DNA of 20,809 bases from Candidatus Bipolaricaulota bacterium (GTDB taxonomy: Bacteria > Bipolaricaulota > Bipolaricaulia > RBG-16-55-9): contig WFPR01000254.1 of assembly GCA_015487455.1 (NCBI GenBank), positions 1 to 20,809 on the forward strand, in the 5' to 3' direction. Position numbers and translations under genes: made by a program. The notes beneath the pieces were generated by a model, which saw only the letters and a list, made by a program, of their open reading frames with translations, searched no databases and was not told where the DNA came from. This document shows, in pieces, positions 6,200-13,857 of this stretch (the first letter of the stretch is position 1; each line of letters begins with the position of its first letter).

Positions 6200-8992
6200 T
6201 CAGCCCGTGTTCTGGAGCCCGGCGGCCACGCCGACGATGCTGAGCCGCAGCGCGTCCAGCACCTCGGCCCGCTCGGGGCTCTGGGGGGGCAGGGCGCGCC
6301 AGCGCCGCAGCAGCCCCACCTGAATTAAGCTCAAGGGGTCCACGTACGGGTTGCGCAGGCGGATCGCCCGCTGGAGCACGGGCTCGTTGTCCAGCAGCGC
6401 CCGCTGCCCCGTGACCCGGAGCACCATCCGCCGCGTCCGCTCGAACTCCTCACGGATGAGCCCGAAGACCCGCGCCCGGAGCGCCTCGTCGTCCACGAGC
6501 TGGGCGTAGCGCGCGGCGATCGCCAGGTCCGCCTTGCCCATCGCCATCTGCGCGTTGTCGAGCACCGCGCGGAAGAAGGGCCACCCCTTGTAGAGGGTTC
6601 GCAGCGCCTCGAGCCCTTGGGCTCGCTGCGCGAAGCGCTCCAGGGCACTCCCCAGGCCGTACCAGCCGGGCAGGGTGTGGCGGCTCTGCATCCAGGCGAA
6701 GACCCAGGGGATCGCCCGCAGGTCCTCCAGCCGGAACGGTCCCTCGCGGCGGCGCGCCGGCCGGGAGCCGAGGGCCAGCTCCTCGATCGCGTCGATCGGC
6801 GTCGCCGCCCGAAAGTAGTCCAGGAAGCCGGGCGTCCCCTGCACCAGCGCGCGGTACGCCTCGTAGGCCGCCCGCGACAGGGCCTCCATCGCCGCCTCCC
6901 CCTCGGCGGGCGGGGCGCTCCCCCCGCGCCCCTCGTGGGCCTGGGCGCTGACCTTGAGCAGGGCGCCCACGACCTGCTCAAGGTAGCGCTCGGCGATCAC
7001 GGGGTGGGCGAAGCGGTCGAACAGCACCTCGCCCTGCTCGGTGAGCCGGAGGCGGCCCGCGACGGCCTCGGGCGGCAGCCCCAAGATGGCGCGGTGGGTC
7101 GGGCCGCCGCCCCGCCCCACGGCCCCGCCCCGTCCGTGGAAGACCGTGAGCCGTACGTTGTGTCGTTGGGCGATTCGGGCCAGCGCCCGCTGGGCCTTGT
7201 ACAGGGCCCAGTTCGCCGTCAGGAAGCCGCCGTCCTTGGTGCTGTCGGAGTAGCCGAGCTGGACGAGCTGGGCGTCGCCCCGCGCCCGGAGGTGAGCCCG
7301 ATAGAGGGGCAGCTCGAGGAGCGCCTCGAGCACCCGAGGGGCGCGCTCCAGGTCGCGGATCGTCTCGAAGAGCGGGGCCACGTCGAGGCGGCCCAGCTCG
7401 AGCCCCGCCGCCCGCCCCAGCCAGAGCACCTCGAGCACGTCGCTCGGCCCGTGGGTCATGCTGACGAGGTAGACGCCCACGCCCTCGGGGGCGCGGTCGA
7501 GCTCCGCGCGGAGGAGCCGCATCAGCGCGAGCGCCTCCCGCGTCCCCGCCGAGAGTCGCCCGGCCTCGACGACCGCCCACGCCCCCGGGACGGGGAAGAG
7601 GGGCTCGGCCAGCTGGGCCGCGAGCAGCCTCGTCTTCTGGGGCTCGCTCAGCGCGGCGTAGTCGGGGCAGAGCCCTGTAAGGCGGAGCAGCTCGGCCACG
7701 GCCCGCTCGTGCTCGGCGCTGTGCTGCCGGACGTCCAGCCGCGCGGTGTGCAGCCCGAAGCTTTCCGCCCGGCGGCGCGCGGGCTCGATCTGGGTGCGGG
7801 CGACCTCGGGGCAGCCCGCCTCCTCCAGGGCCCGCTCGACCCGGGCCAGGGCGCGCCCCAGCTCGGAGGCGCTCAGCGCGTCCCGCTGAAGCTTGTGGAG
7901 CAGCCAGCTCAGCGCCCGGCGGAACGGCTCGCGGGGGTTGCGCGCCCGGCAGCGCTCGTACAGCTCCTCATCTTTAGCTCTCTGCTCCTCGAGCAGCGCC
8001 CTCAGGGCCGCGGAGGGCCGGAGCCGGGCCTCGGAGGGGCTGAGCGCCTTGAGGGCGCCCAGCAGGTCGCGCCGCAGCCGAGCTCGGGTGCGCGCCCGGT
8101 GGCGGCGGAACGCCTCCGCCGTCACGACGGCCGTGACGGCCGGGTGCCCGTCCCGGTCCCCGCCGATCCAGGAACCAAAAGTCAGGAAGCTCGGGACCTT
8201 GAAGGCCGCGTCGGGGTACGCCCGGCGGAGCGCGTCCTCCAGCGATCTGTAGAGCTTGGGCACGACGTCGAAGAGCGTCTCGGCGAAGTACCAGAGGCCG
8301 CCCTCCACCTCGTCGAGCACGGTGGGGCGCCGGACCCGCACCTCGTCCGTGAGCCAGAGCAGCTCGACCTGGGCCCGGAGCGCCTCGCGCCAGCGCTCGG
8401 CCTCGCGGGGCGTCTGTATGTGCGTTTCACGCGCCCAGAGCAGCCCGCTGATCGCCCGCAGCCGCTCCAGCACCGTCCGCCGCTTCGACTCCGTCGGGTG
8501 GGCCGTGAACACCGGCTCCAGTCGCAGCGCGTTCAGCAGCTGTTGGACGCGCTCGGGGGTCAGCCCGCGGGCCTTGAGCTCGTGGACGGCCTCGGCGATC
8601 GAGTCGGCCAGCACGAGCCCCTGGGCCTCGCGGGCCCGGAGCACCCGCGCCCGGTGGTGCATCTCCGCCAGGTTCACGAGGTGGAAGTACGTCGTGAACG
8701 CCTTCAGCACGGGCAGGGCCTCCTGCACGCTCAGGCCCTCGCAGAGCTGGGCCAGCTCCTCAAACCGCTCGGCGCTCGGCGAGGCGCGCCACGCCTTGGC
8801 CGCCAGCCGGATGCGCTCCTCCCGCTCGAACGCCTCCGGCCCCTCCAGCCGCTTCAGCACCTCCCCGAGCGCGTCCCCCAGCAGGTGGATGTCGCGGCTC
8901 AGCGCGGCCTGCAGCGCCTTCGCCTCCAACCGCTCCCCGCTTGGGCGCCCCTCTCCCGATCGCATGGGCTTCTTATCGCCCGTCGCCCACAA
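6200..8992 (-). CDS. ppc: Phosphoenolpyruvate carboxylase
   Basis: Converts PEP and bicarbonate to oxaloacetate, refilling the TCA cycle; cytoplasmic tetramer. All key motifs are present: FTAHPTESKRRT with catalytic His165, GSWIGGDRDGHP, LGYSDSTKDGGFL near residue 580, FHGRGGAVGRGGGPTH near 620 and the conserved C-terminal QNTG. The length of 930 residues is normal for bacterial PEPC, so this is a complete enzyme. The longest reading starts at TTG 8992; an in-frame ATG at 8965 gives 921 residues and is an equally good choice, since neither has a strong ribosome site. It follows the oxidoreductase gene by about 25 nt and is probably co-transcribed with it. No terminator is seen before the downstream ROK promoter. 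Confidence 0.95.
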   Translation of the reverse strand: MWATGDKKPMRSGEGRPSGERLEAKALQAALSRDIHLLGDALGEVLKRLEGPEAFEREERIRLAAKAWRASPSAERFEELAQLCEGLSVQEALPVLKAFTTYFHLVNLAEMHHRARVLRAREAQGLVLADSIAEAVHELKARGLTPERVQQLLNALRLEPVFTAHPTESKRRTVLERLRAISGLLWARETHIQTPREAERWREALRAQVELLWLTDEVRVRRPTVLDEVEGGLWYFAETLFDVVPKLYRSLEDALRRAYPDAAFKVPSFLTFGSWIGGDRDGHPAVTAVVTAEAFRRHRARTRARLRRDLLGALKALSPSEARLRPSAALRALLEEQRAKDEELYERCRARNPREPFRRALSWLLHKLQRDALSASELGRALARVERALEEAGCPEVARTQIEPARRRAESFGLHTARLDVRQHSAEHERAVAELLRLTGLCPDYAALSEPQKTRLLAAQLAEPLFPVPGAWAVVEAGRLSAGTREALALMRLLRAELDRAPEGVGVYLVSMTHGPSDVLEVLWLGRAAGLELGRLDVAPLFETIRDLERAPRVLEALLELPLYRAHLRARGDAQLVQLGYSDSTKDGGFLTANWALYKAQRALARIAQRHNVRLTVFHGRGGAVGRGGGPTHRAILGLPPEAVAGRLRLTEQGEVLFDRFAHPVIAERYLEQVVGALLKVSAQAHEGRGGSAPPAEGEAAMEALSRAAYEAYRALVQGTPGFLDYFRAATPIDAIEELALGSRPARRREGPFRLEDLRAIPWVFAWMQSRHTLPGWYGLGSALERFAQRAQGLEALRTLYKGWPFFRAVLDNAQMAMGKADLAIAARYAQLVDDEALRARVFGLIREEFERTRRMVLRVTGQRALLDNEPVLQRAIRLRNPYVDPLSLIQVGLLRRWRALPPQSPERAEVLDALRLSIVGVAAGLQNTG

Positions 8993-9017
8993 TGCATCCC
9001 GATCAGGCGGTGACTTC

Positions 9018-10052
9018 CTAGACCTCCCGGACGGCGACGGGGCGGCCCTCCCTCATCGACGTTTGGGCGGCCAGCCCCAGCACCACGGCCACCCGCCCGT
9101 CGCGGCCCGTCACCGGCGGCTCTTCCCCCTCTAACACGCACCGCACGAACGCCCGCATCTCCTCGACGTACGACTCCGCGTAGCGGTCCAGGAAGAACTC
9201 GTACAGGCGGGCCGTCGAGAAGCCCCCGGCCGTCCCCAGGCGCCGCTGGTGGGGCAGGGGGTTCTCCCCCAGGGCGACGCCCTTGGACCCGAAGACCTCC
9301 ACGCGCTGGTCGTAGCCGTAGACGGCCCGGCGGCTGTTGTCGATGACCCCCAGCGCCCCGCCCTCGAACTCCAGCACCACCACGGCCGTGTCGACGTCGC
9401 CCAGCTCGGCCACCCGCGGGCTGAGGAGCGCCCGCCCCTGGGCGTAGACCCGCTCGACCTCCCGCCCCATCAGGTAGCGGGCCAGGTCGAAGTCGTGGAT
9501 GGTCATGTCGAGAAAGAGCCCGCCGGACGTCTTTAAATACTCGAGCGGCGGCAGCTCGGGGTCGCGGCTCGTGATCCGCAGCAGCTGTGGCTCCCCGACC
9601 TCGCCGCTCCGCACCGCCTCGCGCACCGCCCGGAACGTGGGGTCGAACCGGCGGTTGAACCCGACCTGCAGCTGGACCCCCGCCCGCTCGACGGCCTCGA
9701 GCGCCCGGTCGATCCTTTGTAGATCGAGATCCAGGGGCTTCTCGCAGAAGGCGGGCTTGCGGGCGCGGGCCGCGGCCTCGACCAGCGCGGCGTGCGTCTC
9801 GGTCGGCGAGCAGATCACCACGGCCTCCACGGCCCCGTCGTCGATCAGCTTCAGGGGATCGTCATAAACGCGCTCGGGCGGGACGTCCAGCTCTTGCGCG
9901 AGGCGTTGGGCCGCGTCCAGCTGAACGTCCGCGAGGGCGACGAGCGCCGCTTCCTCGACGCGCTGCGCCAGGTTGCGGGCGTGCAGCCGCCCGATCCGCC
10001 CCACCCCGATCACGCCCAGCTTGAGCCTTTTCCGCCTTTCCGTCCCCGTCAT
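9018..10052 (-). CDS. Gfo/Idh/MocA oxidoreductase, inositol 2-dehydrogenase-like
   Basis: NAD(P)-dependent sugar or inositol dehydrogenase, 344 residues from the chosen start. The Rossmann motif GVIGVGRIGRLHARNL is at about residues 13-28, and the family EKP motif (CEKPLDL, Lys105) is present. The catalytic D-x3-H is in LDMTIHDFDLARYL (Asp182, His186), the same spacing as in Bacillus IolG. The frame is open 18 codons further, but the ATG at 10052 has GGGGAGGAGG 5 nt upstream, so it is preferred. That ribosome site lies inside a perfect palindrome. The substrate could be myo-inositol, scyllo-inositol or another polyol; no other inositol genes are in view. It precedes ppc in the same direction. 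Confidence 0.85.
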   Translation of the reverse strand: MTGTERRKRLKLGVIGVGRIGRLHARNLAQRVEEAALVALADVQLDAAQRLAQELDVPPERVYDDPLKLIDDGAVEAVVICSPTETHAALVEAAARARKPAFCEKPLDLDLQRIDRALEAVERAGVQLQVGFNRRFDPTFRAVREAVRSGEVGEPQLLRITSRDPELPPLEYLKTSGGLFLDMTIHDFDLARYLMGREVERVYAQGRALLSPRVAELGDVDTAVVVLEFEGGALGVIDNSRRAVYGYDQRVEVFGSKGVALGENPLPHQRRLGTAGGFSTARLYEFFLDRYAESYVEEMRAFVRCVLEGEEPPVTGRDGRVAVVLGLAAQTSMREGRPVAVREV

Positions 10053-10056
10053 GTCG

Positions 10057-10080
10057 CCTCCTCCCCCGTGGGGGAGGAGG
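10057..10080. promoter_or_regulatory. Perfect palindrome covering the ribosome site and start region of the oxidoreductase gene
   Basis: CCTCCTCCCCC (10057-10067) and GGGGGAGGAGG (10070-10080) form an 11-bp perfect inverted repeat with 2 central bases. The minus-strand copy contains the GGAGG of the oxidoreductase gene. It also touches the predicted -10 and covers the predicted transcription start. It may be a DNA operator, or an RNA hairpin if transcription starts further upstream. Confidence 0.7.
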
Positions 10081-10106
10081 CTAGCCCGGCCCTCCCGCGC
10101 TGTCAA
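10078..10106 (-). promoter_or_regulatory. Promoter of the oxidoreductase-ppc unit
   Basis: Minus-strand perfect TTGACA (10106-10101), 17-nt spacer, TAGCCT (10083-10078). Transcription would begin near 10071, within the palindrome, leaving a leader of about 19 nt that still carries the ribosome site. Confidence 0.55.
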
Positions 10107-10115
10107 GCCGTAGGG

Positions 10116-10121
10116 TACAAT
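10116..10121 (+). promoter_or_regulatory. -10 element of galT
   Basis: TACAAT ends 8 nt before the galT ATG (10130). Transcription would start at about 10128, so the message would be leaderless or nearly so. No Shine-Dalgarno sequence and no clear -35 are visible. Confidence 0.5.
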
Positions 10122-10129
10122 GCGGGCCC

Positions 10130-11134
10130 ATGGCGGCCATGGCGCGGAGCGAGCCCGAGCTGCGTCGGGACCCCTTCACGGGGCGGTGGGTCTGGTTCGT
10201 GCCCCAACGGCTGGGGCGGCCCTCGGACTGGGTGCGGGCGCCCACGTCCACGGCGGCCCCCTCGGAGCCGGGGGTCGTCGCCCGCGACGCGCGCGAGTGC
10301 CCCTTCTGCCCCGGCCACGAGGCGCGGACGCCGCCCGAGATCTGGGCGCTCCGCGCCGACCCGGACGACCCCACGAGCTGGCAGATCCGCGTGATCCCGA
10401 ACAAGTACCCCATCAACGACTCGCACGAGCTGATCGTCGAGACGCCCCACCACGGCCTCGACCTGGCCGACCTGCCCGAGGCGCACCTCGTGCGGCTGCT
10501 CAACGTCTACAGGGCGCGCTTCGAGGCCCGGGCCCGCGAGGGCCGCTGGCGGTTCGTCGCGCTCTTTAAGAATCACGGGCGCGGGGCCGGGGCCACGCGG
10601 GTCCACGCGCACGCCCAGCTCCTCGGGCTCCCGGTCGTCCCGCCGCTGGTGCGCGAGGAGCTGCGCCGCGCCCGGCGCGCCCTCGCCCGCACGGGGCGCT
10701 GCCCCTACTGCGCGACGCTCGAGCGCGAGCTGCAAACGGGGGAGCGCCTCGTCGACCGGGACGAGCACGTCGTCGCCTGGGCGCCCTACGCCTCGCGCAT
10801 GGCGCTGGAGTGCTGGCTGCTCCCCCGCCGCCATCGGGCCGACTTTCGGGACGCCTCGCCCCAGGAGCTGGCCGCGCTCGCCCGGCTGCTGGGCCGGACG
10901 CTCAAGCGCCTGAAGCGCGCCGTCCCCGAGGGAGCTTACGCGTACAACTTCTACCTGCACACGCTCCCCGTGGGCCCCGAGGGCGCCCACCCCGAGCACG
11001 CCGACAGCTATCATTGGCACCTCGAGATCGTGCCGCGGCTGGGGCGGCTGGCGGGCCTGGAGTGGGGGACGGGCCTCTACGTCAACCCCGTCCTCCCCGA
11101 GGAGGCCGCCCGGCAGCTCCGCGAAGCCCTTTAG
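10130..11134 (+). CDS. galT: Galactose-1-phosphate uridylyltransferase-like protein (HIT superfamily)
   Basis: Nucleotidyl transfer between UDP-glucose (or another NDP-sugar) and a sugar-1-phosphate. The N-terminal GalT half has RDPFTGRWV and CPFCPGHE (about residues 61-68, zinc ligands). The active-site stretch is KNHGRGAGATRVHAHAQL; the usual HPH is HAH here, but the catalytic histidine is kept. A second Cys pair, CPYC, and YHWHLEIVPRL occur in the C-terminal half. At 334 residues it matches the shorter GalT homologues of thermophiles. Two ATGs, 10130 and 10139, are in frame; neither has a ribosome site, consistent with a leaderless message. Related enzymes act as ADP-glucose phosphorylases, so the exact substrate is uncertain. 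It is divergent from the oxidoreductase gene and precedes malK by 91 nt. Confidence 0.8.
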   Translation: MAAMARSEPELRRDPFTGRWVWFVPQRLGRPSDWVRAPTSTAAPSEPGVVARDARECPFCPGHEARTPPEIWALRADPDDPTSWQIRVIPNKYPINDSHELIVETPHHGLDLADLPEAHLVRLLNVYRARFEARAREGRWRFVALFKNHGRGAGATRVHAHAQLLGLPVVPPLVREELRRARRALARTGRCPYCATLERELQTGERLVDRDEHVVAWAPYASRMALECWLLPRRHRADFRDASPQELAALARLLGRTLKRLKRAVPEGAYAYNFYLHTLPVGPEGAHPEHADSYHWHLEIVPRLGRLAGLEWGTGLYVNPVLPEEAARQLREAL

Positions 11135-11151
11135 CGCCCACGCGCCCGCGA

Positions 11152-11180
11152 TTGTGCCCGCGGCGCGGCCCGCGTATAAT
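11152..11180 (+). promoter_or_regulatory. Promoter of malK
   Basis: A consensus TATAAT (11175-11180) with TTGTGC (11152-11157) 17 nt upstream. Transcription would start near 11187, leaving a leader of about 39 nt with a GAGGAGGG ribosome site at 11205-11212. Confidence 0.65.
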
Positions 11181-11225
11181 CGCCGTGAGCCGGGAGCTGG
11201 GCGCGAGGAGGGTGCATCCACATCC

Positions 11226-12371
11226 ATGGCCAAAGTGGTGCTGAAGAACGTGACGAAGCGCTTCGGGAGCCTCACCGCCGTCCGCAACGTCAGCCTCGAG
11301 GTGGAGGACGGCGAGTTCATGGTGCTGGTGGGGCCGTCGGGCTGCGGCAAGACCACCATCCTCCGCATGATCGCCGGGCTCGAGGAGGTCACCGAGGGCG
11401 AGATCTGGATCGGCGATCGTTTGGTCAACGACGTCCCCCCCAAGGACCGCGACATCGCCATGGTCTTCCAGAACTACGCCCTCTACCCCCACATGACCGT
11501 CTACGACAACATCGCCTTCGGCTTGAAGCTGAGACGGGTCCCCAAGCCGGAGATCGACCGGCGGGTGCGCCAGGCCGCCGAGATGCTCGGCATCGCGGAC
11601 AAGCTCCGAGCTAAGCCGAGGGAGCTCTCGGGCGGCCAGCGGCAGCGGGTGGCGGTGGGCCGGGCCATCGTCCGCAACCCCAAGGTCTTCCTGTTCGACG
11701 AGCCCTTGAGCAACTTGGACGCCAAGCTCCGGGTCAAGATGCGGGCCGAGCTCCAAGAGCTGCACCACCGCCTCAAGACCACCACCGTCTACGTCACCCA
11801 CGACCAAGTGGAGGCCATGACCCTGGGCCACCGGGTGGCCGTGCTCAACCACGGGGTGCTCCAGCAGGTCGACACCCCCCAGCGCCTCTACGACTTCCCC
11901 GCCAACGTCTTCGTGGCGGGCTTCATCGGCAGCCCGGCCATGAACTTCCTCCCCGCCAAGCTCACGGAAACGAACGGGCAGCTGGTGGCTCAGGGCTCGA
12001 GCTTCCGGTTCACGATCCCGGAGGCGATCGCCCCCAAGGCCGAGGGCTTCCTGGGGCGCGATGTTGTGGTAGGGATCCGGCCGGAGCACCTCCAGCCCGC
12101 CGAGCCCGGCGACGACGGCCCGGACCGCCTCACCATCGCCGTCAAGGTCGTGGAGCCACTGGGCTCGGAGCTGATCGTCTACGGCGACCTGGACGGGGTG
12201 GAGGTGGGGGCCCGGCTCGACCCCTCGCTCCGGGTGCAAGTGGGCGACAAGCTCACGCTCAGCCCTCAGCCGACCAAGCTCCACCTCTTCGACAAGGAGA
12301 GCGAGCGGGCCATCCTCCACTTCCAGGAGCTGGAAGAGAAGGCCCGCGAGGAGAAGGAGCGGGTCGCTTAG
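11226..12371 (+). CDS. malK: Sugar ABC transporter ATP-binding protein (MalK/MsmX/UgpC type)
   Basis: ATPase that powers a carbohydrate importer. Walker A is GPSGCGKTT (residues 36-44), the Q-loop is FQNYALYPHM, the signature is LSGGQRQR (134-141), Walker B is VFLFDEP (154-160), and the switch histidine is His192 in YVTHDQ. A C-terminal TOBE/OB regulatory domain follows (about 240-360), with GIRPEHL. The length of 381 residues is typical. The frame is open upstream, but the ATG at 11226 starts the conserved protein and has GAGGAGGG 13 nt upstream. It has its own promoter. It is the only importer ATPase in the window and the malEFG operon has none, so it most likely serves MalFG, and perhaps other sugar importers as MsmX does. 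Confidence 0.92.
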   Translation: MAKVVLKNVTKRFGSLTAVRNVSLEVEDGEFMVLVGPSGCGKTTILRMIAGLEEVTEGEIWIGDRLVNDVPPKDRDIAMVFQNYALYPHMTVYDNIAFGLKLRRVPKPEIDRRVRQAAEMLGIADKLRAKPRELSGGQRQRVAVGRAIVRNPKVFLFDEPLSNLDAKLRVKMRAELQELHHRLKTTTVYVTHDQVEAMTLGHRVAVLNHGVLQQVDTPQRLYDFPANVFVAGFIGSPAMNFLPAKLTETNGQLVAQGSSFRFTIPEAIAPKAEGFLGRDVVVGIRPEHLQPAEPGDDGPDRLTIAVKVVEPLGSELIVYGDLDGVEVGARLDPSLRVQVGDKLTLSPQPTKLHLFDKESERAILHFQELEEKAREEKERVA

Positions 12372-12406
12372 TTTAGCGAAGTTTAGCGAGTTTAACGTCT
12401 TTAGCG
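12372..12406. repeat. Short tandem repeat in the malK-nfeD spacer
   Basis: Four copies of TTTAGCG or TTTAACG start at 12372, 12382, 12391 and 12400, spaced 10, 9 and 9 bp. They fill the 29-bp gap between the two convergent stop codons and run into the last codons of nfeD. No terminator hairpin is visible there. Confidence 0.7.
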
Positions 12407-13795
12407 CCGTCGGCGGACGTAGAGCTTGCCGTTATCGACGCGCTCCACGACCACTTCCTCGCCCGCCGCGATCGTCTCGTCGCGGTCGGCGGGCACGGCC
12501 CACCAGTACTCGCCGTGGACCAGCACCCGGCCCTTGCCCTGCGCGCTCAGGGGTTCCTTGGCCACGCCGACGGCCCCGACCATGCCCTCCAGGCCCGTCA
12601 CCGGGGCGCGCTTCTGGGCCATCAGCCCCTTCCCGAGGATGAACACGAAGACCGCGGTGATCGCCCCGACGGTCACGAGCACGTTCCAGATCGAGAGCTG
12701 GAGCGCCGGGTCGGGGATGTTGAAGAGGGTGAACGAGCCCACCAGCAGCGAGATCACGCCCCCGGTCGTCAGGATGCCGTGGGTGGGCGTGAAGGCGTCA
12801 AGCACCATGAGCAGCACGCCGAAGACGATCAGCCCCAGCCCGACGACGTTGATGGGCAGGATCTGCAGCCCCATGAACGCCAGCAGCAGCGAGATCCCCC
12901 CCACCACGAACCCGATCCCGATCGTGGGGCTCAAGAACTCGTACGTCAGCGCGAGCAGCCCCAAGGTCAACAGGATGTACACCAGGTTGGGGTCGGCCAG
13001 GTAGTTGAGCATCCGCTCGCGCCAGCTCATGGGCTTCTCGATCAAGGCCACGCCCTCGGTGACGAGGACCCGCCCGTCGGGCAGCGCGTAGCCGTCGAGC
13101 TTCTCCAGCAGCTCGTCCAGGCTGTTCGCGATCAGGTCGATGATGCCCAGCTCCAGGGCTTCCTGGGCGCCCGCGGTCACGCTCTCGCGGACGGCGCGCT
13201 CGGCCCAGTCGGGGTTCCGCCCGCGCACCTCGGCGATCTGCCGCGCCCACTCGGCCGTGAAGTTCGTGATCTTCTCCGCGACGGCGCCCCCTTGAGGGCC
13301 TTGACCGCCCTCCCCCGGCCCCTCCTTATCCTCGCCCTGCGGCTGCGGCTGGGGCTGCGGCCGCTCGCCGGAGGGCGCGAGGCTGACGGGGTGCGCAGCC
13401 CCGATGGTCGCGCCCTCGGCCATGGCCGCCACGTGCGCCGCTATAGTGATGAACGTGCCCGCCGACGCGGCCCAGGCCCCCGCCGGCCCTACCCAGACCA
13501 CAATGGGCACCCGCGAGTTCAGCAGGGCGTCGACGATCTCCTTCGTCGAGCTCACCAGCCCGCCGGGGGTGTCCAAGCGCAGAATGACGAGAGCCGCCCC
13601 CTCCTCCTCCGCGATTCGCAGCACCCGGAGGACGTAGTCCTTCGTCACGGGGTTGACGCTGGCCTCCAGCTGGGCATAGGCGATCTCGCCTGGGCCCGCG
13701 CTCGCCAGTCCCCCGGCCGTCAGGGGGGAGAGCGACACGACGAGGAGCGACACCAGGAGCTGGAGCCTCACGAGCCTCGCGCGCATGCGGTCCAC
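12401..13795 (-). CDS. nfeD: NfeD-family membrane serine protease, long form
   Basis: Membrane-bound ClpP-class protease thought to cut stomatin partners. A signal or anchor segment comes first (about residues 8-30), then the protease domain with ILRLDTPGG and GAWAASAGTFI (nucleophile Ser111), and AEKITNF (general-base Lys175). Between these lies a Pro-Gln-Gly-rich insert at about 142-171 that makes the Ser-Lys spacing wider than in Pyrococcus 1510-N. Then come about five membrane segments (about 265-395) and a C-terminal OB-like domain, KGRVLVHGEYWW onward. Total length is 464 residues from GTG 13795; an ATG at 13786 would give 461 and is also plausible. It is divergent from the stomatin gene rather than in the usual operon with it. 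The function is taken from the archaeal homologue. Confidence 0.88.
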   Translation of the reverse strand: MDRMRARLVRLQLLVSLLVVSLSPLTAGGLASAGPGEIAYAQLEASVNPVTKDYVLRVLRIAEEEGAALVILRLDTPGGLVSSTKEIVDALLNSRVPIVVWVGPAGAWAASAGTFITIAAHVAAMAEGATIGAAHPVSLAPSGERPQPQPQPQGEDKEGPGEGGQGPQGGAVAEKITNFTAEWARQIAEVRGRNPDWAERAVRESVTAGAQEALELGIIDLIANSLDELLEKLDGYALPDGRVLVTEGVALIEKPMSWRERMLNYLADPNLVYILLTLGLLALTYEFLSPTIGIGFVVGGISLLLAFMGLQILPINVVGLGLIVFGVLLMVLDAFTPTHGILTTGGVISLLVGSFTLFNIPDPALQLSIWNVLVTVGAITAVFVFILGKGLMAQKRAPVTGLEGMVGAVGVAKEPLSAQGKGRVLVHGEYWWAVPADRDETIAAGEEVVVERVDNGKLYVRRRR

Positions 13796-13803
13796 CCGCC
13801 TTG

Positions 13804-13809
13804 ATTATA
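13804..13809 (-). promoter_or_regulatory. -10 element of nfeD
   Basis: Minus-strand TATAAT at 13809-13804, with transcription expected near 13797. This leaves almost no leader before GTG 13795 and about 11 nt before ATG 13786. No convincing -35 is visible. Confidence 0.5.
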
Positions 13810-13823
13810 GCGGGCGGCGGGTG

Positions 13824-13832
13824 TGCTAAGAT
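13824..13832 (+). promoter_or_regulatory. Extended -10 of the stomatin gene
   Basis: TGC-TAAGAT (TAAGAT at 13827-13832) forms an extended -10. TTGATT at 13801-13806 could be a -35, but its 20-nt spacer is long. The leader would be about 19 nt with a GGGGGTGA ribosome site at 13842-13849. Confidence 0.5.
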
Positions 13833-13857
13833 AAGGCTGAAGGGGGGTGATGCGAGG

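Noticed and set aside
6617..9013. Long plus-strand open frame (about 798 codons) opposite ppc
   Set aside because: It is antisense to a clearly conserved PEP carboxylase with all motifs; GC-rich codons keep opposite frames open, and its translation shows no recognisable family.
10057..10080. Bidirectional terminator between the oxidoreductase and galT genes
   Set aside because: Both genes start here and neither ends here, and there is no T-run on either side.
12515..13804. Plus-strand open frame opposite nfeD
   Set aside because: Charged, Asp/Gln/His-rich translation typical of a shadow frame; NfeD on the other strand has intact catalytic and membrane motifs.
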